Shown here: piece after piece, positions 44,782 to 53,683 of the stretch
How the letters are laid out: each line of letters starts with the position of its first letter
Position numbering within the stretch: the stretch's first letter is position 1
DNA from: Stieleria sp. JC731
Lineage (GTDB): Bacteria; Planctomycetota; Planctomycetia; Pirellulales; Pirellulaceae
Reading direction: 5' to 3'
Assembly: GCF_020966635.1 (NCBI RefSeq)
Contig: NZ_JAJKFQ010000011.1
Coordinates: forward strand, 248,001-312,000
Length of the DNA: 64,000 nt
The notes under the pieces: generated by a model
The model's database searches: none
What the model was told of the DNA's origin: nothing
Seen by the model: the letters and a program-made list of their open reading frames with translations, nothing else
Translations under genes and position numbers: made by a program

Positions 44782-46299
44782 ATGCATTCGTTTCAACGGG
44801 TTTCAGGCGTGCTGCTCTGCGTGCTGCTTTGCTCGCACGTTTCATTTTCACAAGATCGTCCGCCCAACGTATTGATGATCGCGATCGATGATTTGAACGA
44901 TTGGATTGAACCGCTGGGCGGGCATCCTCAGGTTCAAACTCCTGCCATGAATCGGCTGGCGTCGCGAGGCGTCACGTTCACGAACGCGCACTGCCAGGCT
45001 CCGCTTTGCAATCCGTCACGAACATCCATCATGACGGGACGGCGTCCCTCGACGACGGGCGTGTATGGATTGTCGCCCTGGATTCGCAACGTCGATGAGC
45101 TACGCGATCTGGTGACGATGCCGCAACATTTTGCCGCCAACGGATACAAAACGTTTTTAGGCGGAAAGATCCATCACGGCGGCTATGGGCGAAGAAAGAA
45201 TCCCAAGAGTGAAGCGGACGTTTGGGGGCCGCCGGCAAAAGTCGGCGCGCGTCCTGCAGAGAAATTGATCGGCGAAACGCCTGGTGGAAACAATCCTCTG
45301 ATGGACTGGGGCACGTTTCCTCATCGCGACGAAGACAAAGGTGATTGGGAGGTCGCTTCATGGGCTGTCAACCAACTCGATGAACTTGGCAAGCAGCAAG
45401 ACCAGCCGTTCTTTCTCGCCGCCGGATTTTTCTTGCCACACGTCCCCTGCTACGTGACACAGAAGTGGTACGACATGTATCCAGAGGAAAGCTTGGTGCT
45501 GCCTCCGATCCTTGCTGGAGATCGGAACGACACGCCGGAATCATCGTGGTACATCCACTGGTACCTACCAGAACCAAGAACGAGTTGGCTGGTTGAAAAT
45601 GACCAGTTGAAAAACTTGACGCGTTCTTACTTAGCTTCGGTCAGCTTCGTCGATTCACAAGTCGGTCGCATTCTCGATGCGTTAGATCAATCCGGCTTGG
45701 CCGATTCGACCATTGTTGTTCTGTGGAGCGACCACGGTTACCACCTCGGCGAAAAAGCGATCTCAGGAAAGAACTCGCTTTGGAGACATTCGACGAGAGT
45801 CCCGCTGATCATTTCTGTTCCAGATGGCTTGGCCAATATCGATGTGGCGGCTGGATCGAAGTGTCGTCAGCCCGCAGAGTTGCTGGACTTGTATCCCACC
45901 TTATCGCAACTGGCGGGCTTGCCGATTCCTGCTGGTCAGGAAGGACAGAGTCTGGTTCCGCAGTTGGCGAATGTTGATCAGCTGCGCGAACGACCAGCAA
46001 TTTGTACGCACAACGCGGGCAACCATTCGGTTTGTGACACGGCATGGCGATACATCGTGTATGCCGACGGGGCACAGGAGTTGTACGACTTGGCAAAGGA
46101 TCCTTGGGAGCAACACAACTTGATCGGCAGTGCCGGAATCTTGCCCGTGCATCAAGCGACCGTTGATCGTCTATCGGCCTACCTGCCTACCGAGGAATCG
46201 CAACTCGCCCCAGGGAGCGCGCACCGCATTTTGGAAAAACGCGAGGACGGGTTCTACTGGGAAGAGAAGAAGATCGTTCCGGAAGACGCAATGAAATAG
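44782..46299 (+). CDS. Sulfatase, iduronate-2-sulfatase-like
   Basis: This is a 505-residue exported sulfatase. The ATG at 44782 opens a signal peptide (GVLLCVLLCSHVSFSQ); the open frame to 44551 runs through the promoter region and is rejected. The N-terminal metal block is VLMIAIDDLNDWIEPLGG and the active site is APLCNPSRTSIMTGRRPS, the standard CxPSR motif for formylglycine conversion. WSDHGYHLGEKAISGKNSLW carries the C-terminal metal ligands. The DDLNDW block is typical of the iduronate-2-sulfatase-like branch common in planctomycetes, which acts on sulfated polysaccharides; the exact substrate is unknown. It is convergent with the second seven-haem cytochrome gene. Confidence 0.94.
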   Translation: MHSFQRVSGVLLCVLLCSHVSFSQDRPPNVLMIAIDDLNDWIEPLGGHPQVQTPAMNRLASRGVTFTNAHCQAPLCNPSRTSIMTGRRPSTTGVYGLSPWIRNVDELRDLVTMPQHFAANGYKTFLGGKIHHGGYGRRKNPKSEADVWGPPAKVGARPAEKLIGETPGGNNPLMDWGTFPHRDEDKGDWEVASWAVNQLDELGKQQDQPFFLAAGFFLPHVPCYVTQKWYDMYPEESLVLPPILAGDRNDTPESSWYIHWYLPEPRTSWLVENDQLKNLTRSYLASVSFVDSQVGRILDALDQSGLADSTIVVLWSDHGYHLGEKAISGKNSLWRHSTRVPLIISVPDGLANIDVAAGSKCRQPAELLDLYPTLSQLAGLPIPAGQEGQSLVPQLANVDQLRERPAICTHNAGNHSVCDTAWRYIVYADGAQELYDLAKDPWEQHNLIGSAGILPVHQATVDRLSAYLPTEESQLAPGSAHRILEKREDGFYWEEKKIVPEDAMK

Positions 46300-46377
46300 A
46301 CGCCTGTGAATCTTATTCCGCCCGACTAGCAAGGCCTTCGATCTTCAATCGATCGAGGCCTCGCGGTTCATCGTCGG

Positions 46378-48489
46378 TTAGGCGGCGGTTTTCAAGCCAA
46401 GACGCCCAAGCAAGACACCGACCGCAAGGACAATGGCAATCGCAATCAATGCGACCGAACTTGCGATGACATATTTAAAGTTTGCTCGGTTTGAAAACAG
46501 CTGATTCCAGCTCAATCGTTGATCCGGATCGACGCCTTGGATCGAAGCCATGACAACCGGTTCGCCGTCGTCAGGCCCGGGGCCTTGTGGAGTGACAGTG
46601 CTGGCGAAAAGCAAGCCTTGGTCTTGGTGGCATTCGGTGCAACCCTTCGCGCCCAAGGCCCAGCCGGCAGGGCGAACGTTGTGTGCCAAAGGCCACTGAA
46701 TCATGTCGATCGCTTCGGTGTCTTTGACTTCGATCTTCTTGATCGTGTCTTTCTCATCTCCGGATGCGTAGACAAAGCCTGCCGAAACATAGACGGCTTG
46801 TTCGGCACCAGTTTCTTTCTCGATTGCGGCCAATGCGGCGGCGACCTTTTCGGCAAATTCTGCCTCGCCCGCTTTGGCAACTGCAGCGGCGACCTTGTCG
46901 CCTTCCTCAGCAGTCCATTCTTCTGGTTTGGCGCGATACCGATCCTCACCAAGGACTTCTTTCATGTCCGCGCTTTTCAGTTTCGGTTGCAAGATTTCTT
47001 CGACGAAATCATTGCGGACACGAAGAGACCGACGCGTGATCTCGTAGACCTTTTCAGGAGGCAGTGGCGTTAGCTTGTCATTCTCAAGCGTCGCCCAATA
47101 AGCAGGCCAGAAAACGCGGTGAGGATAGACACGTCCGTCATCACCTTTGGCAAACACCGGACCCTGGATCTGGGGAAGTTCCGCACCGGTGCGGTGAGCT
47201 TTCTCGCCGAGTGAGTGCGCCAGCGAAGTCATCATTCCCAGGGCTCGTTCACGAGGAATGGGGCCCGAGTGACATGCCGTGCATGCGAGCTTTTCAAAGT
47301 GCAACGCCGGAAGCCCTGCGTGTGCAGGCATGGGAGAGCCAAGTCTTCCTGGCAGTTGGTCTGTTGCCAAGTCTTCGATCGCGTGGGTGTTTTCTGCATG
47401 ATCTGCGGCAGAATCATATTGGGCAGCAAACTCCGCACCGAGGTGGCAACCGGCACAGGAAAGCGTCACCATCGGTTGTCCGCTCGGATGCGTTTCACCG
47501 GGGAAGCCACGCACGGTGTGATGTTCGATGCCGTTGCGGTGACAGTCGACACATTTCATCCCCGCGCGGATGTGAACGTCTTGGTCATGCGTCCAGCGTG
47601 CTTCGATGCCGTGTTCATCGATTGTGCGTTGGCTATGGCATTGGTAGCACGAGTTGTTGTCTGGTTCGCGAACCAAGTCGACAAAGACCGTTCCATCGGG
47701 AGCGAACTTGGATGCGTTGTAAGTGACCTGTGGCAGCTTTTTCTGGATATCTTCGTCGTTCGGATCTGACCCGTCCTTGATCCTTGATACATCGCCGTTG
47801 ATGTCACCGATGTGCAGCGCTGCGGTTGCGGCCCATGCAAAGTTCTCTTTGGCGATTTGTTCGCGACGGGCGTTGAAGTCGTAGGACCCGGAGACGCCGT
47901 GGCAGGCAAGGCAGTCGATTTCGAGCGATCCGGTTAAGCCCCAGCGGGAAGGTGTTGCTTCGTCTTCGGGTGTGGCACTTTCCCCCTCGGTCTCTTCCGT
48001 TTCGGATTGATCTGCAGCAGGCTGGTCTGGAGCACTGCTCATTGGGCCGCCGGGAAGGCGTCCTCCGAATTGTTTCGTCAGTGCCCAATAATCAATGCCA
48101 ACCGATTCTGGGTTGAAGCTCTTGGAACCGCTGCGAAATGATAGGGGTAGCTGAGTCCCGGTCCGAGGGTCGGTCCAAATCCAGGGTTCGCCTTCGCGTC
48201 CGTCCTCGGTGTCTGGCATAAATGCGTTGAAGTGCCATCCATGCGATATCGACTCGTAGTCGTGACAGCGTCCGCAAGTTTTTACGCTGGAATACGGCGT
48301 CTGCGAATCAGGCTCGATCCGTTTGTCGTTGGCGTCATACAAATGGATATGGTGCAGGTATCGCGCATTCCCGTCGGTATGTGCGTAATGTGATCCATCT
48401 GCACCGTAACCGATTCGTGCGGTGGTCAGTCCACAGGTGATCAACAGTGCCGAGAAAAAGACGGCTGAAATACGGCGATTGATCGTCAT
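46378..48489 (-). CDS. Seven-haem membrane-anchored c-type cytochrome
   Basis: This is a 703-residue protein with seven CxxCH sites: CGRCH, CLACH, CYQCH, CVDCH, CAGCH, CTACH and CTECH. An N-terminal signal peptide (ISAVFFSALLITCGLTTA) and a C-terminal membrane helix (YVIASSVALIAIAIVLAVGVLLGRL) place the haem domain outside the inner membrane. Between the sixth and seventh haem is a 190-residue haem-free stretch with an Ala/Glu/Lys-rich helical part (VAAAVAKAGEAEFAEKVA). An acidic, Pro-rich insert lies near residue 165. An electron-transfer or oxidoreductase role is likely; the partner is unknown. The ATG at 48487-48489 is used because the frame to 48609 overlaps the promoter side of tpx. Confidence 0.88.
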   Translation of the reverse strand: MTINRRISAVFFSALLITCGLTTARIGYGADGSHYAHTDGNARYLHHIHLYDANDKRIEPDSQTPYSSVKTCGRCHDYESISHGWHFNAFMPDTEDGREGEPWIWTDPRTGTQLPLSFRSGSKSFNPESVGIDYWALTKQFGGRLPGGPMSSAPDQPAADQSETEETEGESATPEDEATPSRWGLTGSLEIDCLACHGVSGSYDFNARREQIAKENFAWAATAALHIGDINGDVSRIKDGSDPNDEDIQKKLPQVTYNASKFAPDGTVFVDLVREPDNNSCYQCHSQRTIDEHGIEARWTHDQDVHIRAGMKCVDCHRNGIEHHTVRGFPGETHPSGQPMVTLSCAGCHLGAEFAAQYDSAADHAENTHAIEDLATDQLPGRLGSPMPAHAGLPALHFEKLACTACHSGPIPRERALGMMTSLAHSLGEKAHRTGAELPQIQGPVFAKGDDGRVYPHRVFWPAYWATLENDKLTPLPPEKVYEITRRSLRVRNDFVEEILQPKLKSADMKEVLGEDRYRAKPEEWTAEEGDKVAAAVAKAGEAEFAEKVAAALAAIEKETGAEQAVYVSAGFVYASGDEKDTIKKIEVKDTEAIDMIQWPLAHNVRPAGWALGAKGCTECHQDQGLLFASTVTPQGPGPDDGEPVVMASIQGVDPDQRLSWNQLFSNRANFKYVIASSVALIAIAIVLAVGVLLGRLGLKTAA

Positions 48490-48681
48490 TTCTTGATTCA
48501 AATAGTAGATGTCGGCAGCACATGGGGCGAATGGAAAGACGATCAAATCTGTCCCCCATTCACGCCTACCAAGTTCGGGAACATAATTATGTCGATGCCA
48601 GTTCACCACCCTAACTGGCTCGATAGCCTAGCAATTGCTTGGCAATTCACCACCGAAAATGTATTCACCCCAGGAAGCACG

Positions 48682-49197
48682 ATGACTCAGACAGGTGTCA
48701 TTACTTTTAAAGGCAACCCGATGACTTTGGCCGGCGAGGCTTTGGAAGTCGGTTCCCCGGCACCCGACTTTGCGCTGCATTATGCCGAAGGAGGTATTCA
48801 GACGCTAACATTGGCGGACCTGAAGGGGAAACCATCCATCGTTAGCGTTGTGCCAAGCTTGGACACGCCGACCTGTGCGACACAAACGAAGAAGTTCAAC
48901 GAAGAGCTTGCCGCACTGGGCGACAAAATCAATGCAGTGACTGTCAGCCGCGACCTTCCCTTCGCACAAGCTCGTTTTTGTGGTGCCGAAGATATCAAAA
49001 TGCGCACCGCCAGCGACTATCAGACGCATGCGTTCGGAACCGATTGGGGCGTTCAGATCGAAGAGCTAAAGCTTTTGACACGCGCCGTGTTCGTTTTGAA
49101 CGCCGACGGCGAAGTAGCTCACAAAGAAATCGTCTCGGAAGTCACCGAAGAACCCGATTACGCTACCGCAATGGCTGCGCTGCGTATGCTCGTCTAG
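48682..49197 (+). CDS. tpx: Thiol peroxidase Tpx
   Basis: This 171-residue atypical 2-Cys peroxiredoxin reduces peroxides using thioredoxin. The peroxidatic Cys is in PSLDTPTCATQTKKFN and the resolving Cys in PFAQARFCGAED; VGSPAPDFALHYAEG and LLTRAVFVLNADG are further family blocks. The ATG at 48682 follows AGGAAG by about 6 nt and gives the normal family length; the frame to 48493 is ignored. It is divergent from the cytochrome gene to the left and 44 bp upstream of trhO, so the two are probably co-transcribed. Confidence 0.96.
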   Translation: MTQTGVITFKGNPMTLAGEALEVGSPAPDFALHYAEGGIQTLTLADLKGKPSIVSVVPSLDTPTCATQTKKFNEELAALGDKINAVTVSRDLPFAQARFCGAEDIKMRTASDYQTHAFGTDWGVQIEELKLLTRAVFVLNADGEVAHKEIVSEVTEEPDYATAMAALRMLV

Positions 49198-49241
49198 TGC
49201 GAATGGTTCTGTAGTCCATCGGACTCTAAATACGAAGAAAC

Positions 49242-50162
49242 ATGTCGAACGAAATTTCTCATACGGACGAATCGCTCCCCATCACCGTGGCTGCTTTTTA
49301 CCGCTTCGTCGCGGTGCCTCAATTCGAATCCTTTCGCACCGGATTTGAAGAGGTCTTGGATCAGCACGGCGTCAAAGGCTCGGTGCTGCTTGCCAGCGAA
49401 GGCATCAATGGCACAATCGCTGGGCCACGCGTCGGCATTGACGCGTTCTTTGACCACGTTCGTTCGTTTGAGGAATTCAAAGAAGTCGACATCAAGTATT
49501 CGTACTGCGAGAAACAGCCGTTCCGTCGTCGACGTGTACGGCTGAAACGTGAAATTGTCACGATGGGAGTCGAAGGCATCGATCCAAACCACACTGTGGG
49601 GACCTATGTCGATGCCAAAGATTGGAATGAACTGATTCGTGATCCCGATGTCGTTGTGATCGATACACGCAACGACTACGAAATCTCAATCGGGACATTC
49701 GAGCGGGCGCAGAACCCCAATACCGAATCCTTTCGCGAGTTCCCCGATTACGTCGATAAGGAACTCGATCCGGCCAAACAGAAAAAGGTCGCGATGTTCT
49801 GCACCGGAGGCATCCGCTGTGAAAAATCAACCGCGCTGTTAAAGCAGAAAGGATTCGAAGAGGTTTACCATCTCAAAGGCGGGATCTTGAAGTACCTGGA
49901 AACGGTACCCGAAGACGAGTCTCTCTGGCATGGCGATTGTTTCGTGTTCGACAATCGCGTCTCGGTTAGTCACGGTCTTGCCGAAGGAAAGCACGTGATG
50001 TGTTATGCCTGTGGCTGGCCGGTGAGTGAACAGGAGCAGCAGCACGAAGATTACAAAGTCGGTGTGCATTGCCCCAATTGCGTCAACGAAATCTCCGAAG
50101 AACGCAAGCGTCGCTTTGCCGAGCGACAAGACATGTGGGACCGTCAAGGCTATCAGCGATAG
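49242..50162 (+). CDS. trhO: tRNA uridine(34) hydroxylase TrhO (rhodanese-domain)
   Basis: This is a 306-residue protein of the YceA/TrhO family, which forms 5-hydroxyuridine at position 34 of certain tRNAs in an oxygen-dependent reaction. The N-terminal domain shows [16 protein letters not shown], the rhodanese domain has the active-site loop [15 protein letters not shown] with the catalytic Cys, and the C-terminal zinc-like segment shows CYACGWPV and HCPNCVNE. Length and order match the family. ATG 49242 lies 44 bp after tpx. Confidence 0.94.
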   Translation: MSNEISHTDESLPITVAAFYRFVAVPQFESFRTGFEEVLDQHGVKGSVLLASEGINGTIAGPRVGIDAFFDHVRSFEEFKEVDIKYSYCEKQPFRRRRVRLKREIVTMGVEGIDPNHTVGTYVDAKDWNELIRDPDVVVIDTRNDYEISIGTFERAQNPNTESFREFPDYVDKELDPAKQKKVAMFCTGGIRCEKSTALLKQKGFEEVYHLKGGILKYLETVPEDESLWHGDCFVFDNRVSVSHGLAEGKHVMCYACGWPVSEQEQQHEDYKVGVHCPNCVNEISEERKRRFAERQDMWDRQGYQR

Positions 50163-50195
50163 GCGTGATGACGACCTCCGATGTGGTCCGCGATC

Positions 50196-50939
50196 TCAGT
50201 CTTTTTGGCTAAGACGTTCCAGGTACACACGGGCGACATCGCCCATGTAGTTTGCACCGGCGAAGCTGACAGACTTTTTCATCTCGGCCTTGGCCTTCGT
50301 TTCGTCACCCATCGCATCGGCATACAACCCGAGGTACAGATGTCCGTAGAAGCGAGCAGACTTACCCGTCGACGAATCTTCTTCGGTTGATTCCATCTTG
50401 CTGATGACGCGTTCGGTATTGCCGTCATGTAAAAGCTGCAGGACCTCTTCCATCGGGATCCGCCAATCGCCAGGGGCCGGAAGCAATAATTTCTTTGCTT
50501 CATCGGGTGACTTCGATTTCGCCACGCAAAGGAAATGCCACGCGGCGTTTTCGACATCGTTTGAGTTCACTTCGCGGTGGATCTCAAATTGTTTGGCGCC
50601 TTCGTCGAATTTGCCGGCGAAAAACAAGGCGATGCCTCGTTGCCATAGGTAAGGCTTTGCTTGTGGGCGAGCCTCGGCATACCGATCAAACAGCTTGACG
50701 GACTCGTCGACCTTTCCGCATCGCAACAGCACATCGGCACACAGGCTAACCTGCTGCAGATTCATATCGGTTTCGGCAAGCGACTGTGCTGCTTTAGCGG
50801 CGGCGTCATAGTCTTGCTTCATTAAAGACTGGCTTGCTTGTTGTGCCAGTTTGATTTGCGATTCGCTGGGCTGTTGCGCCAGCACCGAAACCGAAGACGC
50901 GAGAACAAGCAGACTCAGCAACGGGAGTCGATGCAGCAT
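50196..50939 (-). CDS. Exported TPR-like protein
   Basis: This is a 247-residue exported protein. A signal peptide is clear (LPLLSLLVLASSVSVLAQ). The remainder is helical and consistent with degenerate tetratricopeptide repeats (ASQSLMKQDYDAAAKAAQSL, ADVLLRCGKVDESVKLFDRY, RGIALFFAGKFDEGAKQFEI, HLYLGLYADAMGDETKAKAE). Such proteins scaffold other proteins; no partner is indicated. ATG 50939 directly precedes the signal peptide; an in-frame ATG five codons upstream (50954) is equally possible. It lies 91 bp downstream of the chorismate-lyase-like gene and could be the last gene of that operon. Confidence 0.8.
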   Translation of the reverse strand: MLHRLPLLSLLVLASSVSVLAQQPSESQIKLAQQASQSLMKQDYDAAAKAAQSLAETDMNLQQVSLCADVLLRCGKVDESVKLFDRYAEARPQAKPYLWQRGIALFFAGKFDEGAKQFEIHREVNSNDVENAAWHFLCVAKSKSPDEAKKLLLPAPGDWRIPMEEVLQLLHDGNTERVISKMESTEEDSSTGKSARFYGHLYLGLYADAMGDETKAKAEMKKSVSFAGANYMGDVARVYLERLSQKD

Positions 50940-51045
50940 GGCGTGAGCGATCATTCAATGGCCGGAAACGTCGGAGGAAGGTGTCGCTCGATTCTACACG
51001 GTTGCATCTGTACGCAGTTGCATCGACGTCGCTTGCGTTGCAACC

Positions 51046-51666
51046 CTATGGTGCCACGACTTCGAGCAGTTCGATTGCCGGTTCGCCATCGCAATAGATG
51101 AGGGCCGTTCGGCCGTAAAGGGTCTGGCCTTCGGTCGCACCGAGCAGTTCTGCCAATGATGGGCCGGATTTGATTTCCCAAAGGCCACACAGTTGGACTT
51201 CGCGAAGCACGTTGTGTTCGATCAAGACTCGACCCAATGGGATTTGCCGTGATTCGATCTGCTGCCAGACCTCTTTGTCGAGTGCGTTGATGTTCAAGCG
51301 GACGATCCCGTACTGAACGACTTTGCCCGAACCGGATGTCTGTAACGTTATTTCGCGGCTGTACCAATCGCCATCTGCGTTGGTCGTTCGATGAAAGCGA
51401 TGGACCACGACATCGACGCTATCACCGTGATGTGATTCCACCGTCACGGTCATGTGAGCGTTGTGATTAAGCAGTTCGTTGTACGGAGACGGCAGATCGG
51501 TCGCCGGCTTGCATTGTCCTAGTTTTTCGAAACCCGAATCGGCGTCGTAGAACTCCGCCAGAAGCGTTTCGATTTTGACGTCGGCGTCTTCCTGGGACAG
51601 CTCGGTTACCATGATCTGACTCGTATCAAGGAACGCTGGCAGGTGACTGGCCAGCGTAAAAAACAT
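51046..51666 (-). CDS. Chorismate-lyase-like protein (UbiC/DUF98-type fold)
   Basis: This 206-residue cytoplasmic protein has a C-terminal half that follows the chorismate pyruvate-lyase/UTRA fold. A segment with an Arg-Glu pair (WYSREITLQ) is followed by VVQYGIVRLNINAL, a Leu-Gly-Arg turn (IPLGRVLIEHNVL), and a closing block LYGRTALIYCDGEPAIELLE, comparable to the GRT/GRR...ElfLP region of UbiC. Chorismate lyase releases pyruvate to give 4-hydroxybenzoate. The match is by pattern; ligand binding without catalysis is possible. It starts 21 bp after the DUF116-polyprenyl synthetase gene, so it belongs to the same operon. ATG 51666 is used; ATG 51612 is an alternative. Confidence 0.65.
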   Translation of the reverse strand: MFFTLASHLPAFLDTSQIMVTELSQEDADVKIETLLAEFYDADSGFEKLGQCKPATDLPSPYNELLNHNAHMTVTVESHHGDSVDVVVHRFHRTTNADGDWYSREITLQTSGSGKVVQYGIVRLNINALDKEVWQQIESRQIPLGRVLIEHNVLREVQLCGLWEIKSGPSLAELLGATEGQTLYGRTALIYCDGEPAIELLEVVAP

Positions 51667-51687
51667 ACCTAAACGCTTTGATCGTTC

Positions 51688-53568
51688 TTATGCGGTCGGC
51701 GCGACAATACCAAGTGAGACGACCGATGTCGATTTGATTTCGGGGCGTTCCAAAACTGTATCGACTAGGAAGTACAGTAGCCGGCGAAGGGCGTCTGGTT
51801 CCAGTGAATCGGCAACAGCTTCGGCCCGTTCTTGGTGCTTATCGACAAGTCGAAATGCGGTTTCGAATACACCGGCCTTTTCGTAAAGGCGGCGGACTTC
51901 GGAAAGCCTGGCTTGGTCGTTGACTTGGCATTCGGGCGAAGCGAGGTGCAGCAGTCGCTGCTTTGCTTCAGGGTCGAGCGATTCCAGTGCCAACGCCCAA
52001 AGAAGCGTGGGGCGTCCGCCAAAGGTGTCGCCACCGGCGGACATCTTGTTGTGATCGTCGCCGGCAAAGTCGCCCAAGTCGTTCAGGATTTGGAACGCGA
52101 CACCGAGGTTTCGGCTGAAAGTGCGAATCGCTTGTCGGTACTCTTCGATCTTAGACTCGTCTGCATCGCTCGCGCCGAGTCGAACTCCGCTAAACAATGC
52201 GGCTTCGAAAGCCGGCGATGTCTTTAGCGCGTAGATCTTTAATGCGTCCAGTGGCGTCAATTTTCGGTCAGCCGCGTCTCGCCAAACGAGTTCGGCCCCC
52301 TGCCCTTCGCCCAGTCGGGTGTGTGCGGCAGCCAGACAGTCCAGTACATCCAATTGTGCGGATGCATCGGCGCCTTGCATCGCGGCGCGGTCGCTGATTA
52401 AGCGATAGCCCATACCGACCAAGTAATCGCCAACGTTGATTGCCGTCGGGATCCCGAATTCCTTGTGAAGCGCCGGTTGGCCATAGCGAAAGCCATCATC
52501 GTCTTCGATGTCGTCGTGAACCAAGCTGGCTTTATGGAACGTTTCGATGCTGAGTGCTGCACGAAGAACCGCCGCTGGGATCTTCTTGACAGATTCCGCA
52601 CCTGACTTGCTGGTGCAATCGCCACCGGTCATGGCGTCATACGCAGCCATGGTGATGAACGGGCGGGAGTGTTTGCCGCCTCGGGTCAGGAAGTCGTACG
52701 AGATATGTTCGGTCGCTTCGATCGCATCCATCGCTGCGACTTTCGCAGCGTTCAGTTCGCCATCGCCAAAGGGAAGCTTGCCGCGCGAACGCGGCACGAT
52801 CGATTCAAGTCGAGTCGGTTCGAATAACTCGCCCGCGGCACGCATGAGGTGAACGTAGCTACGCGTTTGTTGTTCGGCTGGCTCGTACGGCGTGCGGATC
52901 ATTTGATCGACCCACGCTTCGTCGACTTTGGTGTTTCTGCAATCGCTGCTCAGCAATGGAACCGCCATGCAGGGAATCCCGGCAAGCAGAACTTTGTCGA
53001 TGGCTTTTTCGAGCACATTTAGGCAGGCGACACCCACGACCGCATCGACATATCCGCCGACGATGATCTTCATCACGACAGGCGAGCCCTCGGCGACCAA
53101 GACACGGTATCCCATTTCTTCGGCGAGACCGCGAAAGTCTGCGATGCTGCATGCGCCGCATTCTTTGCAGTTCATTCCGAACTCGTCGTAATCCGCTGGG
53201 CACCCTTCGGCGTGCTTTAGGCAGTGCGGTAGCAGGAATAGTCGCCGTTCTGGCGGGACGGTCCGAAGTTGATGTCGCCAAAACGATGAGCTGATCATCA
53301 CCATCATCCAGCCCAGGTAGGCTTCCGGCAGATCGGCTTCTTCGAGCGTTCGTCTGGCGATCTGCTCGAGTTCATCTTTGGTCATCGGGACGGATCGGTC
53401 CAGACGATCGGCCACTTGATCGCAACGGTCTCGCAAGCTTTCGCGTAGGGCTAGCGATTCGGGGACCTCTTTGAGGTGACTGGTTTTGCGACGACGACTT
53501 TTACCGCCTGTTGATGGCGTGCTGTCGTGGCCGGTGTTGGTCTCGGTGGAGCTAAATCCTGTCGACAA
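51688..53568 (-). CDS. DUF116-polyprenyl synthetase fusion
   Basis: This is a 626-residue protein. Residues about 70-240 are DUF116: RRLFLLPHCLKHAEGCPADY, CKECGACSI, GGYVDAVVGVACLN and LLSSDCRNTKVD show its conserved cysteines, a candidate metal or cluster site. Residues about 280-600 are a trans-isoprenyl diphosphate synthase: GGKHSRPFITMAA, first aspartate motif LVHDDIEDDDGFRYGQPALH, GQGAELVW, and a second motif reading FQILNDLGDFAGDD, where the first Asp of DDxxD is Asn. It should elongate isoprenyl diphosphates in the cytoplasm; chain length is not predictable. Start is TTG 53566-53568. It lies between a terpene-cyclase-like gene (116 bp) and a chorismate-lyase-like gene (21 bp). Confidence 0.9.
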   Translation of the reverse strand: MSTGFSSTETNTGHDSTPSTGGKSRRRKTSHLKEVPESLALRESLRDRCDQVADRLDRSVPMTKDELEQIARRTLEEADLPEAYLGWMMVMISSSFWRHQLRTVPPERRLFLLPHCLKHAEGCPADYDEFGMNCKECGACSIADFRGLAEEMGYRVLVAEGSPVVMKIIVGGYVDAVVGVACLNVLEKAIDKVLLAGIPCMAVPLLSSDCRNTKVDEAWVDQMIRTPYEPAEQQTRSYVHLMRAAGELFEPTRLESIVPRSRGKLPFGDGELNAAKVAAMDAIEATEHISYDFLTRGGKHSRPFITMAAYDAMTGGDCTSKSGAESVKKIPAAVLRAALSIETFHKASLVHDDIEDDDGFRYGQPALHKEFGIPTAINVGDYLVGMGYRLISDRAAMQGADASAQLDVLDCLAAAHTRLGEGQGAELVWRDAADRKLTPLDALKIYALKTSPAFEAALFSGVRLGASDADESKIEEYRQAIRTFSRNLGVAFQILNDLGDFAGDDHNKMSAGGDTFGGRPTLLWALALESLDPEAKQRLLHLASPECQVNDQARLSEVRRLYEKAGVFETAFRLVDKHQERAEAVADSLEPDALRRLLYFLVDTVLERPEIKSTSVVSLGIVAPTA

Positions 53569-53683
53569 ACCGAATCCCCTGATCGAAGGTAGATGGGCGA
53601 AGGTGTGGGATCATTTTAGGTGGGTCGTGGCCGGCACGTTGCTTCGATTTTCGAGGCGTTGGCAAGCAATTTCGTTTGCCGAA

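Noticed and set aside
46310-46370. Terminator between sulfatase and cytochrome genes
   Set aside because: GGCCTTCGAT...ATCGATCGAGGCC pairs only with an asymmetric bulge and has no T-run.
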